DNA from: Bifiguratus adelaidae
Taxonomy: Eukaryota > Mucoromycota > Endogonomycetes > Endogonales
Direction of reading: 5' to 3'
DNA: 64,000 bases
NCBI GenBank assembly: GCA_002261195.1
Contig: MVBO01000003.1
Coordinates: 428,097-492,096 of the forward strand
Below the pieces are notes generated by a model. It worked only from the letters and a program-made list of their open reading frames with translations. It was not told the origin of the DNA and searched no databases. The position numbers and the translations under genes were made by a program. Below are positions 54,627 to 64,000 of the stretch, piece by piece. Within the stretch, counting starts at the first letter, position 1, and the number at the start of each line of letters is the position of its first letter.

Positions 54627-55353
54627 TTACTTTTTGCGGATATTCTTTTGTTTGGCCATTTTCCGCTTCTTAAAAATTGGCTCCGATGCATCCTGTTCCT
54701 TATCTTCACCATCGATATTATGCGCGGGTAACGTCTTTTCGGTAATCTTAAAGTCATGAAGGTTATCTGGATCCTCTTCATCATCCTCCACCTGTATCGT
54801 TCCAGCTGGTGCCTCTCCCTGCACCGGTCTGTCTTCCTGTGCCACCGACGCCGGTGTCTCGACCTTCTGCCATTGACCAGGTAATGATTCTATAAATTCT
54901 GCCGGAATATTGGGTTTCGTGTAGGTCACCTTGACTGCTTGTGTTGGTCTTGCTGGTCGTGCCGGCTTAGCAGGTGCCTTGGCCGGCTGAATCGGTACCC
55001 GTGCCGGTTCAGGCAACCCACTGGCTTTTCGAGCGGCTCGTTCAATCTCATCCAACTGTTTTTGCACCTGCGCCGCTTCCTTCTTCTCCTGCGCACCTCG
55101 TTTGTACACGTCACGTAGAAAGCGTTCTACATTGTTCTTGTGATTATTGGCGTTTTCGTGATGTTGACGCGACTAGTCTTGGTTAGCACAAGAACAAGAA
55201 CAAGAGCATGAGCGACCACTTACAATCTTGTTATCCTGTATCCATACTTTACAGTACTTGCACCAGTGTCTAGACTGGGATACCCAGTAATCAGCCCTGT
55301 AATGCACTAGAATGAGCACCTATATCCACACAACCTTTTTGCCTGACTCACAT
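54627..55353 (-). CDS. WBP4/FBP21-like U1-type zinc finger protein, start codon split by an intron
   Basis: The start codon is AT (55353-55352) plus G (55296), split by a 55-nt intron with GTGAGT donor and ATTACAG acceptor. Spliced, the protein begins MADYWVSQSRHWCKYCK, as WBP4 homologues do (MADYW). The U1-type finger continues over a second intron (WIQDNKI then SRQHHENANNHKNN), giving C-x2-C ... H-x5-H. After it come a Lys/Glu coiled region (EKKEAAQVQKQLDEIERAA), a Pro/Ala-rich stretch, an acidic patch and a basic end (KKRKMAKQKNIRKK). WW domains present in human WBP4 are absent. WBP4 is a spliceosomal B-complex protein. It is head-to-head with threonine synthase, 32 bp between the start codons. 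Confidence 0.85.
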
Positions 55354-55385
55354 TAGGGGGATCAAAATCTCATCTCTTTTTCAGC
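55354..55385. promoter_or_regulatory. 32-bp divergent spacer between WBP4-like and threonine synthase starts
   Basis: Only 32 bases lie between the first base of each start codon. The plus-strand end reads CTCTTTTTCAG just before the THR4 ATG, which could be a 5'-UTR intron acceptor, in which case the THR4 transcript would begin inside the other gene. Core promoters must overlap the WBP4-like first intron or exon. Confidence 0.55.
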
Positions 55386-57064
55386 ATGAAGTATCGCTCG
55401 ACAAGAGGAGGAGTAGAAGGGTATTCGTTTGAAGAGGCTGTGCTTGCAGGTCTTGCTGCTGATGGTGGTCTCTTTATCCCTACCACCATTCCTACATTGC
55501 CAGATGACTGGCGATCGACATGGTCTCAACTGCCTTTTCAACAACTTGCGCACCGTGTGCTGTCGCTCTTTATCGACGACAGCGAAATCCCCGCCCAGGA
55601 CCTGGAAGTGTTGATTGCCAAGTCGTATAGTACTTTTCGACATGAGCAAGTGACACCACTGCACAAGGTTCGGCAGGGGTTCTACGTCTTGGAGTTGTTC
55701 CACGGTCCAACCTTTGCCTTCAAGGACGTTGCACTTCAGTTTGTCGGCAATCTATTTGAGTACTTTTTGGAGCGCAAGAACAAGGGCATTACCGATCCGA
55801 CAAAGTTGCATCGCATTACTGTCGTTGGAGCAACCTCGGGGGATACAGGTAGTGCCGCCATTTATGGATTGCGCAACAAGAAGAATGTCTCTGTCTTCAT
55901 TTTGCATCCTAAAGGACGGGTGTCACCTATTCAGGAGGCGCAAATGACTACGGTGAAGGATCCCAACGTTCACAACCTGGCCGTTAAGGGAACTTTTGAC
56001 GATTGTCAAGACATTGTCAAGGCTCTCTTTTCAAATGTCGCCTTTAATCAAAAGCATCAACTCGGTGCGGTCAATTCTATCAATTGGGCGCGTATTCTGG
56101 CGCAAACTGTATACTACTTTTATGCCTATTTCACCCTTTGTCGCCAGCTCAACATTGATCCAGCTTCTCCTGAAGCGGACAAGATCAAGGTCCACTTTTC
56201 CGTACCGACAGGCAATTTTGGAGACGTTCTGGCCGGTTATTATGCCCATCAAATGGGGCTTCCCACCGCCAAATTGATCGTGGCAACAAACGCCAATGAT
56301 ATTCTCTATCGCTTCTTCAACACAAATGCCTATGAAAAGCATACCGGTTCCGACGGTGGTGTGAAGGTGACCCTTAGTCCGGCTATGGACATTCTCGTGT
56401 CATCCAACTTTGAACGGTTACTATGGTACCTCGTTCGTGAAACGGAACCAGATCAAGGCGCTGATATGGTCTCGAACGAAGAGAGCGAACGCGATGCTCG
56501 TCTCGCAAAACATGCAGGATCAGTGGTCAATGGTTGGATGGCCGACCTGAAAGCAAAGGGTCGCTTCGAAGTCGCAGCCGCGGCAGTAAAGAAGGCTCGA
56601 GAAATCTTTGATACCGCAAACGTCAGTGATGAACAGGTAGGTGTGAGAGCCCACGTGTCCAAATACAGCGTCTTACACTGCGCCATTAGACTTTGGAGAC
56701 CATCCGCGCGTACTACAAACCAACCAACCCCAACGTACAGCCTTCCTACATTGTTGATCCCCATACAGCCGTTGGCATCTTCGCCGCCGATACCATTATA
56801 CGTCAATCCGAGTTGTCGAGTTATCCGAATGGACCCGATATCATGATCACGCTCGCGACCGCTCATCCCGCAAAATTCTCAGGCGCTGTACAGGCCGCGC
56901 TCGCATCCGAGCCCGAGTTTGACTTTGACAGCCAAGTCCTACCTCCCGAATTCGATGGTTTGTTGGATATGGAACGACGTGTTGTCGACGTGGACATTGC
57001 GTCGGAAGAAGCCGTGGCAGCGGTCATTGAGCAACAACTAGCATCCGAAGGCGTAGCCGTATAG
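55386..57064 (+). CDS. THR4: Threonine synthase
   Basis: Two exons, 55386-56636 and 56690-57064, 541 aa. Fold-type II PLP enzyme of the eukaryote/proteobacteria clade: MKYRSTRGGVEGYSFEEAVL at the start, the PLP Lys in FHGPTFAFKDVALQFVGN, VGATSGDTGSAAIYGLRNK, FILHPKGRVSPIQEAQM, HFSVPTGNFGDVLAGYYA, ANDILYRFFNT and SPAMDILVSSNFERLLW. The second exon has PHTAVGIFAAD and TAHPAKFSGAV. It converts O-phosphohomoserine to threonine, the last step of the pathway. Confidence 0.96.
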
Positions 57065-57147
57065 AAGATTCATGGATATAGACGCATCCCAAGAGGAACC
57101 TTTATGTTTTACATTAGGATGAGCGAATACGTACATAAGACAGTTGC

Positions 57148-57582
57148 TTATTTCTTGTTTTTTGGGTTCTCTGGCGACGACCTCCACCTTTGCGCAACGA
57201 TCTTGAAAGCTTCCTGATGTTTCAACTCGGGCTTCTCCTTCTTGACATTGGCCAATTCCGTCTATTGATGACGATAGAAGCAAACGTTAGCCCTTCTGTC
57301 GTTACGGCCCACGTCGCCTTCGTCTCCACCGCCCCTCTTACCTTCATGTACTTGTTGTAGGGTGTGAGCTTCTTGCTACCAGCTACATAAGGAGTTATGC
57401 CGTTAGTGTCTCTAGGTCGACCGTCCCCTCTAGATGGCGCATTTTCGTCAACAAACGTGTCATGGTCAAGTCAAACGATAGCCAACGTCGAACGATGATA
57501 AGAAATCCACTAAACCACCCTATATCCCCTTATTCCCTCGCTTACCCGCAGCCGTCTTTTTGGCAGGCACTTCCTTGGGCAT
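57148..57582 (-). CDS. Small HMG/YABBY-like basic protein
   Basis: Three exons, 57582-57546, 57382-57342, 57261-57148, giving 63 aa. The sequence has a Lys-rich start (PKEVPAKKTAAG), then LTPYNKYMKTELANVKKEKP, HQEAFKIVAQRWRSSPENP. The YNKYMK-x-EL ... HxEAFK-x-A-x-xW pattern is the short HMG-box-like motif also described as the YABBY-type core in small fungal nuclear proteins. It is too short for a full HMG box (three helices) but has the first two. Likely a DNA-associated nuclear protein; function unknown. Easily missed by gene finders because of three tiny exons. Confidence 0.8.
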
Positions 57583-57697
57583 GGTGAGCTATGCAAAAGA
57601 GAAAGACGAGGAGTACGAGATGAATGCTTTTATGGGGTTGCGTGAGAGTTCGCGCCCAATGTGACACAACACTGTGACGCGTCTAGAACAATGCGCG

Positions 57698-60600
57698 CTA
57701 GGTGAAGAGTTCCATGGGCAGAAAGGCGGAAAGGGCCGTGGTGAGGTTCTCTCGTTCGAGGAAGGCGAGTGGGAACTGGACTAGGTGGCCCTGGATGCAA
57801 TCGAGCGGTCTGACGCGTGCCCATGGGTTAGCTCGGGTTGGTTCGGGGGGTATGAGGTAGCATGAAGGAGACGCGTTGTCGGTGCGTATGAGGATGGGTT
57901 CACCTGGTAAGTGTCCTTCTGGTACAAAGGCATGGTAATCGGCAAATGATCGCACTGTATCGTCAGGAACACACTGAAAGACGCCGCGGTAGATAGTCGT
58001 GTTTTGACGCGCAATTTGATCCCAATAGGCAAGTTGCATTGGATCCTTGACCAGAGCGTCAGCGTCGGCACTGCCCGCGTAGCCTTGTTCGGCAAGCAGT
58101 CCTAGGTGTTCCTTGAAGAGTCGGCACCGCAAAGAGCATGCGTATTGACTGGCTGCATAGGCTTGACCGTTCATTACACTCGCGACCTGGGTCTTGTCTT
58201 CAATGACCAAGGCAATCTCGGAATCACGGTTGCCCAGCATGGACCTAGTCGCGTTAGCACACATTCAAGTTAGTTGACACCTACCTATCGTTTAGGTTGG
58301 CGGAACCACAAATGACCGTACGGTCGTCAACAATCATGAGCTTGGTGTGAACGTAGATCTCCTCGGTCACATAACGAGCGCAAGGTCCGGATGCCTCCTT
58401 CTTGGCATTTTCATTGTAAAAAGCTCCCAAGACAGCAGAGACACTGGATATACTGTTTCTGCGAGAGGGTGATGCTTCGCTCAATGCACCGTAGCTTGAC
58501 GAGGAGGATGCAATGCCCGAATCGATAGGATCCGGTTTACCTGCAGTATCAATGCGCGTCCAGCTTCTCAGACTGTAGAAGGAGATGTAATCGTCGGGCT
58601 GGATGCCTGCCTGGCGCAATCGCGTCATGAGCGCGTAAGGACCTCGGTTGATACTAGCATACTGCCAATGCATAACAAGCCTGTCCAAAGGTTTAGGTAC
58701 CGCAAGGCACAAGCTTGCATCCTTTTTACCTGGCAGTAGCTGCTTCAGGCGACGCTAGATCTCCCGGAAACGAGGGTACAAGGGGCATAACCACAATAAC
58801 TTTGAATGCTTGCCGTTCATCATGAGCTCGGAGTATGCGTTCATACAATGCCTTAGAGTAACGTGAGTGTCATCTCCATGGCGTACTATGCGCATACTTA
58901 CCTGGCCTATCTTATTCTTGACTGTTTGATGAGGATCGTCCAGAGAGGTAGTCACTGTTTCGAGGATGTTGTGAGGATGTTATTGCTCGGAGGAAGAGGG
59001 CCTCACGTACCAAAGAATTGATTCTCAATGTAGATGAAATGTTTGGCTCGCGTGATGCAATCCACATATGCATTGTAGATGGAAAACTGAAGACTTTGAG
59101 CGACACTACCGACAATTCGAAAAGGACTTACCTCTCGCAACACACCTGAACTCCAGGTTGCAACACTTCGAAGTAATTGAACATCACAGGTTCCAACCAA
59201 GTGTTTTTCATCTCGACTCGCAACATATTCACCTTGTGGTATAAGTAGAGGCGTTTCTGGATGCCACAGCAGCTTGAGCCGCCGTATGAGATTCCACCGT
59301 TGTATGAAATGGCGTGCCAAATCGCGCGCACTCTCTCCGGTCTGCATGCACACGTTGATTGCCTTTCACAGCAAAGCCAGTGAAGTACCTACTACTTTAA
59401 GGGAAATATCATGCCATGGCATTCTTGGTTGGTTGGAACGATCAATCAAGGTTGTCTGATAGCTTCTCACTACGACTTGGGTGAATCTCGAGTCACTTGT
59501 CTGCGTGCAAGTTACCATTTGTATAGTCCATTATTCGCTGATTATTGTAGTCTTGCCCCGGCCAGATGATATTTTGCGGATCATCCGGGTGGTAATCCTT
59601 CAGTACGTGCGCGGCTGTGTCGAACCGTCTGGATGAGATTAGGTTTAACAATTAGTCAAAGATGGCTCTTCTCGACATACCCGAAAGCGAGATCAAGCCC
59701 ACCCATAAATGCAATCCCATGGTCCACAATCAGCATTTTCTATGTCGAGTTAAAAGTAAGCCATTGGCACAATCTTTGTAGTCAGAACCCACCTCATGAT
59801 GTGCCCAGAAGAAAGTGCCGTCTGGACCGTGGTCAGGATGTCTTTGAACTATCCGCTTCGTGAATTCCAATTCTGATCCTGGCTACCATGTACCTACCAA
59901 AGACATTTTCGTGCAATTGACACAGAACAGCTTTGCTATGCGCGGAATCCAGGTCCATGGCGAGACTCATCTCCTTGTAAAGCAAGACATATATCCGAAC
60001 GCCTTCCTTGGCTTTCTTGAGTAGTAGTCGATCTAACCTTGACATTTCGTGCTCTGAAGGCGGCCTTTGCAAGTACTAGCGGATATTGTGAGCTTTTAAG
60101 CTCTCCAGTCGCCACAATCGTGGAATCACTTACCACCTCCGGCGATAGCCACCAATCAGCAATGTAGATCTCGGATCTTAAGGTCCACCGTTACTGCAAA
60201 AGTCTTTATTTCGCGTCAATGTCTTACCTTGCCGACAGTATGGCAATGTAAACGTCGCGAAAGTAATCTTTGAGAGATTTGTGAGCCAAGAATCGCACGA
60301 AAACCTTGAAGAGAAACTCACCGAGTGCATCGACGTACCATACCGCCTGACCGTCATGTCGAACAGGCGCAAAGGAGTCGTACCGATGAGGTCGTACCCA
60401 AGGACTACAGTCCTTGATTGTTTGCATGGATTGTATCCACTCATACGCTGCACGCGCATGAGGCGCCTTCAGGACATAGCGACGGGTTTCCGTGTCCAGT
60501 GCAATAGCGTGGCCGGGTTTCCATGGACGCTTCAAGAGCTCGAATCCAAAGGCACGATCGAAAAGGATGATGTCACGCGCTGTGCTGGACCCGGTATCAT

Positions 60601-62151
60601 GACATAGCAGGAGGTAGCTTTCGACAGATGCTCAGTAGGGTTTGCTGAGGATAGCGATTTATACTTACGAATCCCTTAAAATGACCCATTCTCGCTTCCC
60701 CTCGACAGAAGTGCATGATGAAAGCAAGCTATAGTCTCGACTTCTGTTCTTGGTGCGAAGATAGCCTTCCTTTCCCTTCCATCCCATATTATACCTAAGA
60801 GAAAGAGCACTCAATTCCAGAAACTCGCAAAGCTCAGGTGCGTGGCTGATGGTTGCCGTCTCAATGAGTGTAACAAGGTATTGCTCAAGCTTCCCTCGGC
60901 GCACATGGTCCGACAATAGGGATCCATTGGACGAGCTGGATGCAAAGGTCGTCTGATATATGTGTCCCAATTGTGGAGGAAAAGGCGGAGGAGGGTCGTC
61001 GGTTCTATGCATTTTTGATCGAAGCTTGAGTGCGAGGTGCAAATTGACGAATTCTGCTAATGTTCTTCGTACTGTCCATTTGATATCAGCATATTGCAAG
61101 TCTGAGGAAGGTTAGATGATTAGGTGCGTAGATCTAGCAGACGGAAGCCATACCTATACGGAATATGTACTGGAGGGATATGGCCATAGTGTCTAGTTCG
61201 GTCTCGGAGACCGCAAGCTAAATGCAAAGGTTACTACTGAGACATAGATTGACAATGCTAACTTACAAAGATGGATTTTGATGCAAAAGGTTCCTGCGAC
61301 ATTGGAAAGCTATTATCAATGACGGCAGCTCGACCAACGAAAATTACTTACACGTTTGCCGTCTTTGCCGGTGTGATTGACGTAAAAGTGGGGTGACGCT
61401 ACCGCAGTATTCATCACAGGAGGCAAAGTTGCCCGTTTTGCACCTACGGAGCTCCCTTCATTGAACAGACCTCGTGTTCGAAGAATCGCCTTATAACCCC
61501 TCTGCCAATTGGCTCTAGCTCGTTCCGCTGGAACATGAAGAGATGTCCATTGAGACTTCGGCAACGAGGAACAAGACAATGCTCACCATTGTGTGATGAG
61601 TTTCCAGAGTCTCTCCTCACCATATGGATCACAGACTTCTCTGACAAACCTTTAGCTGCGGCGAGACCCACTTCGCTTTGAAAAGGTGTCACTGGGGCAG
61701 ATTGATGCCGTTTGCTATCTGTCTGTCGTGGGCTTCGGAAGATGGGCTCAGACCAGAAGTAATTGTTTCGATTGTTTCGCTCTAGAGCCTGACATATAGC
61801 ACAGAGACTGGTTACTTCGCTTGGCGTCGGCAGGTACCCCTCCAACAATGGCTTAGCGTTGTCGTTCGTATCAACACTTTCATTGAGGCCATGAGAATCT
61901 GTTGCGCTTGTCTCGTGTCGATGTTTCGCAACGAATTGGCGAAGTCTCGTAACTCGTTGTTGAAGGGGAGATAGAATCGGGGACATGGCAATGTCTCTTG
62001 GCTGTCTTTCTTTCAGAACCTCGTCATTTACCCGTTTGCTATCATGTTTGTGGTCAATCCATCTCAAGTGTCGTTTTGGAGAATCTGTAGCGCACGCCAA
62101 CTGTTGATCATCCCCACGCTGCTTCATCTCTGCGTCAGCGATCGTTGCCAT
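57698..62151 (-). CDS. PX-PH phospholipase D (PLD1/Spo14 type)
   Basis: Large gene with more than ten exons, start MATIADAEMKQRGDDQQLA at 62151. A long disordered N-terminus (about 220 aa, Ser/Arg-rich) comes first. A PX domain follows (FEPVSFASK-like strands, then ADIKWTVRRTLAEFVNLHLA and KLEQYLVTLIE), then a PH domain (SSCTSVEGKREWVILRDS to APHARAAYEWIQSM). First HKD motif: HHE split by an intron from KMLIVDHGIAFMGGLDLAFG (near 59795-59680). A second catalytic half follows, with HKD in VHTKLMIVDDRTVICGSANLN (about 58360-58290). The C-terminus, GHLVQFPLAFLERENLT, is the usual PLD end. It hydrolyses phosphatidylcholine to phosphatidic acid at membranes; yeast Spo14 is needed for sporulation membranes. 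Exact internal exon borders were not all fixed. Confidence 0.92.
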
Positions 62152-62881
62152 TACCGCCTTCCTTTGACAATAATGCTCGTGCGAAAGAATGCTTGCGGTG
62201 TGTATAGTCGATCACCGTGTACAATTTAGAGGAACGCGATTTTAGAAGGAACGCGGTGAAAAATAAAATACAAGGACAAAATCTTGCCGCATGCTCATCT
62301 GCAAGATCATCATAGGTTCCTGCATGTTTATTGAGAACCGATCCAGGTCACTCATCGTGTTTTAATCTTGGACTTTGCACGCCTGCGTTTTGGCCCATGA
62401 TGGTCAATAGGCCCCCTGAAGCCATTCGCCCTACCACCCCTTGGGACGAATGGCAATAGACGGTTTCCTTGTATGGATACATTCTCGTGATGCAAACAAT
62501 TGGGTTATGACGATGCACGTGGGATCACATATTTTGGTAACGATGTGAGATACGATTGAGTACTTGAACTGAAGCTCACCTTATGTACACGCTCATCGAC
62601 CAGGAAACAAGTGGGTTTCTTGTGACGACTCTGTGGGTACGTTTCTGAGTCCAATACCAAATTAAGGAATTCTCGAAGAATGTTGGCCGAACTCGGATCT
62701 CATCCTTCTCCAAGGGTGAAACGACATCCGCCATGATTTACCAGCCTCGCGAAGGCTTTACAATTACTCTCTCATGAGAATCACTGTAAACCTACGGTGA
62801 CGTTTCAATCCCGCCCATTCCGCTGCCCAAAGTCGACTTGCTTAAGCGAATCGGTCTATGTGTTCATGGCAAGCTAGTATA
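62152..62881. other. Intergenic region upstream of phospholipase D (730 bp)
   Basis: No coherent coding frame or repeat. Probably the PLD promoter plus the 3' end of the next minus-strand gene. Confidence 0.5.
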
Positions 62882-63950
62882 CTACAAGTGCGTGACATCA
62901 TTGTACATGATAGCTGTTTCTATAGTTGACAAGTCTTTGGCCTGTCGACGCGACACGTAAAAATAAAGTGCTTGCAATGGTAAGATGACAAAGATGAATA
63001 TCCTGAACAGGGTTGTGTATGATAGGAGCTTGCCACCGACTCCTTTGTCACTGATCAATGAATTGTTGAGCGATTTCAAGGATTTTGAAAGAATGCCTTC
63101 TTCTTTGATGGTGAATTTGGATGCAAAAATGTCTTCGAGGCCCGTCGCTTCAACTTCTGACGGCGCAAACATACGCTGCCGCTCGAACTGCATATTGCTG
63201 CGAGCATTTTCCATCTCTCGTCGTTCCGCATCCCGTAACCATGACGCGTGCGACTCCCGCTCTCCCTGCGTCATTCCACCATTGGCTACATTAGAACCAG
63301 GACCACCCAGTGCTGGAGGTAGAAAACTGCCGTTGAAAGATTTGGATTTGGTGTATAGAGCAGATGACTTGAGCGGTGTAGGAGGGGTGGGAGATCTATG
63401 CCAGGAACCGCCAAAAGGGCGCAATTGTGGGCCATGTCTTAAAGTTTCTTGTCCTGGCATCGTATTCCGATAGGATGTCTACAACAGCGCAATCAGTATC
63501 CGCCCCCACATTGGACACCGCAACTCAACCTACCCAATTATTTTGTGCTGCTAAGGCTTCATATGCTAGCTTAGGATCCTGCACCCGTGTCTTCTCTGCG
63601 AATAATTGTGACAATTCATGGTCATCTTGCGACGAATGCTCGGCGAAGCTTTCCCCGAAATCAGCCCTCTTGAAACCTCGAGGAGGAGAAGCCATCATAG
63701 GAGTTTGCTGACCTCCGTTAGACTCTTGATACTCACTGAGACCATTACTGAAGCTCTCTCTTAGGTTGTTGAATGGAGATTGTGGACGACGGTATGGCGC
63801 TCTGGAGGGAGAAGCAGGTGCGGAATACGCATTGACAGGTGGAATATATTCGAATGCAAACTCTCGCGGTTTAACAGGTTGAGAGGCTTGGTGTAAGCGG
63901 ACATTGATGGGCTTTTCAAAGCGCAATATGGCAAACGAATAACCTATGGC
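62882..63950 (-). CDS. Unrecognised C-terminal membrane protein, 5' part outside window
   Basis: Partial gene: an exon from 63950 to about 63530, a short intron, then 63480-62882; an intron acceptor (TTTTGCAG) runs off the right edge. The visible part has a strand-helix start (AIGYSFAILRFEKPINVRL), a Ser/Pro/Arg-rich middle (SAPASPSRAPYRRPQSPFNN), a helix (ELSQLFAEKTRVQDPKLAYE), and near the end ISDKGVGGKLLSYTTLFRIF leading into one transmembrane helix (FIFVILPLQALYFYVSRR) with a short lumenal or cytosolic tail. Possibly a nuclear-envelope or ER tail-anchored protein. I do not recognise the family; a nucleoporin was considered but not supported. Confidence 0.65.
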
Positions 63951-64000
63951 CTGCAAAATGGTGGTTAGATCGTATTTTGACTGTTTTTTGACTGGTTGAG

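Noticed and set aside
1-64000. Biosynthetic cluster, CRISPR array, LTR element or other mobile element
   Set aside because: No repeats of the right form, no integrase/transposase/reverse transcriptase or polyketide/peptide synthase signatures were seen; neighbouring genes have unrelated functions.

Overview
The window reads as nuclear DNA of a filamentous, early-diverging fungus. Genes are dense on both strands. Introns are many, short (mostly 42-65 nt) and GT-AG, with a few GC-AG. The proteome is fungal: GID subunit Fyv10, Ssz1 of the ribosome-associated complex, Vfa1, a Pap1/Yap1-type bZIP, threonine synthase. It also holds proteins usual in animals but missing from most Ascomycota: base-exchange phosphatidylserine synthase, SMU1, L-2-hydroxyglutarate dehydrogenase, a UBE2Z-like E2, NIPSNAP. 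A Mucoromycota-type genome is my best guess from content and intron size; it is not proven. I saw no rRNA, tRNA, CRISPR or recognisable transposon.

Layout. 0-26 kb is packed housekeeping sequence: aldo/keto reductase (cut by the window edge), arrestin, phosphatidylserine synthase, aldehyde dehydrogenase, Vfa1, SRAP/HMCES, a GAT-domain protein, a Ser/Thr-rich membrane protein, SMU1, a tandem-UBC E2, a double hybrid histidine kinase, a rhodanese-methyltransferase, farnesyl diphosphate synthase, the divergent pair RPL21/RPS9, and NIPSNAP. 26-37.6 kb is looser: long gene-free stretches, a DUF2306 array (gene, pseudogene, gene), a multi-pass protein with a doubtful frame, an NAD(P)-binding protein, L2HGDH and an intronless secreted GH30. 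37.7-64 kb is dense again: FYV10/SSZ1, CBC2, a VTT-domain protein, the PAP1/YAP1 factor, a double-BTB protein, a membrane-anchored methyltransferase, a metallo-beta-lactamase, a decayed cryptochrome-DASH, casein kinase 1, a WBP4-like factor head-to-head with threonine synthase, a small HMG/YABBY-like protein, PX-PH phospholipase D, and a partial membrane protein.

How things fit together. Four divergent pairs share very short promoters (32, 49, 129 and 189 bp between start codons). The ALDH stop lies 44 bp from the phosphatidylserine synthase start. Several genes serve mRNA handling (SMU1, CBC2, WBP4-like) or translation (RPL21, RPS9, SSZ1), but I see no biosynthetic or defence cluster. The most unusual observations are two start codons split by introns (A|TG in RPL21, AT|G in the WBP4-like gene), a UBE2Z-type E2 fused to a second cysteine-less UBC domain, a dying Cry-DASH gene whose nonsense codon also forms a consensus 5' splice site, and a DUF2306 array with a possible gene-conversion tract. 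Exon coordinates were read by hand from splice consensus, frame and homology remembered from known families.
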